Part shown: positions 5,062 through 5,099 of the stretch, in pieces
Layout of the letters: each line of letters opens with the position of its first letter
How positions within the stretch are numbered: the stretch's first letter is position 1
NCBI GenBank assembly: GCA_020024855.1
Contig: JAHHTB010000135.1
Location: 1-5,099 of the forward strand
Reading direction: 5' to 3'
Source of the DNA: Fusobacterium sp.
GTDB lineage: Bacteria; Fusobacteriota; Fusobacteriia; Fusobacteriales; Fusobacteriaceae
Length of the DNA: 5,099 bases
Translations under genes and position numbers: made by a program
The notes under the pieces: generated by a model
Databases searched by the model: none
Told to the model about the DNA's origin: nothing
What the model saw: the letters and a program-made list of their open reading frames with translations, nothing else

Positions 5062-5099
5062 TTATAGTTCTCTGGATTTTAAAGCTTCCAAAATTAATT
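5062..5099 (-). CDS. C-terminal end of a minus-strand frame entering at the right edge
   Basis: From base 5099 downward the minus strand reads LILEALKSREL and stops with TAA at 5064-5062, a typical soluble-protein C-terminus. If the window is circular, it continues exactly in frame from the EILKK at bases 16-1, giving EILKKKLILEALKSREL. It is then the tail of the decayed helix-turn-helix-like frame. Hairpin copy 2 downstream would be its terminator. On its own the piece is too short to identify. Confidence 0.35.
   Translation of the reverse strand, partial: LILEALKSREL

Noticed and set aside
1..5099. CRISPR array, tRNA, rRNA or insertion sequence
   Set aside because: No regularly spaced short repeats, no tRNA-like cloverleaf or CCA end, no rRNA motifs, and no transposase with terminal inverted repeats were seen on either strand.

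Overview
The window is very A+T-rich (roughly a quarter G+C by eye) and uses the standard bacterial code, with strong AAGGAG-type ribosome-binding sites and A/T-flanked hairpin terminators. This fits a small mobilizable plasmid of a low-G+C anaerobe. Fusobacterium is my best guess, but it is an inference from composition and style, not from a marker gene. The two ends of the window join into one continuous reading frame on the minus strand, so the 5,099 bases may be a complete circular plasmid opened at an arbitrary point.

Layout. Positions 1-240 hold the remains of a minus-strand helix-turn-helix-like reading frame, broken by a stop and a frameshift. Its apparent C-terminus is at 5062-5099. 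Positions 304-500 form a compact plus-strand unit: palindrome, promoter, strong ribosome-binding site, 18-codon ORF and hairpin terminator. The terminator is shared with a convergent minus-strand gene at 513-659 for a small ribbon-helix-helix (RHH) protein. A plus-strand gene (745-1248) encodes a basic, probably DNA-binding protein of 167 residues with no recognised family. It converges on a 12-bp hairpin with the dominant gene, a 1,130-residue relaxase (1302-4694, minus). The relaxase domain closely resembles IncQ/RSF1010 MobA at its N-terminus. It is followed by about 900 residues of charged coiled coil containing a tandem duplication of about 290 residues.

The relaxase leader (4695-4860) contains a strong promoter with a palindrome over its -35 box and a cluster of inverted repeats that is the likely oriT. 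A second copy of the 457-498 hairpin lies at 4891-4936.

Taken together, the relaxase would nick at the leader oriT and allow transfer by a helper conjugation system, because no type IV secretion or coupling genes are present. The RHH and HTH proteins are candidates for repression, copy control or relaxosome accessory functions. No known replication initiator is visible. If the molecule is complete, either the 745-1248 product or an RNA/DNA structure near 270-500 would have to support replication, which is the main open question.
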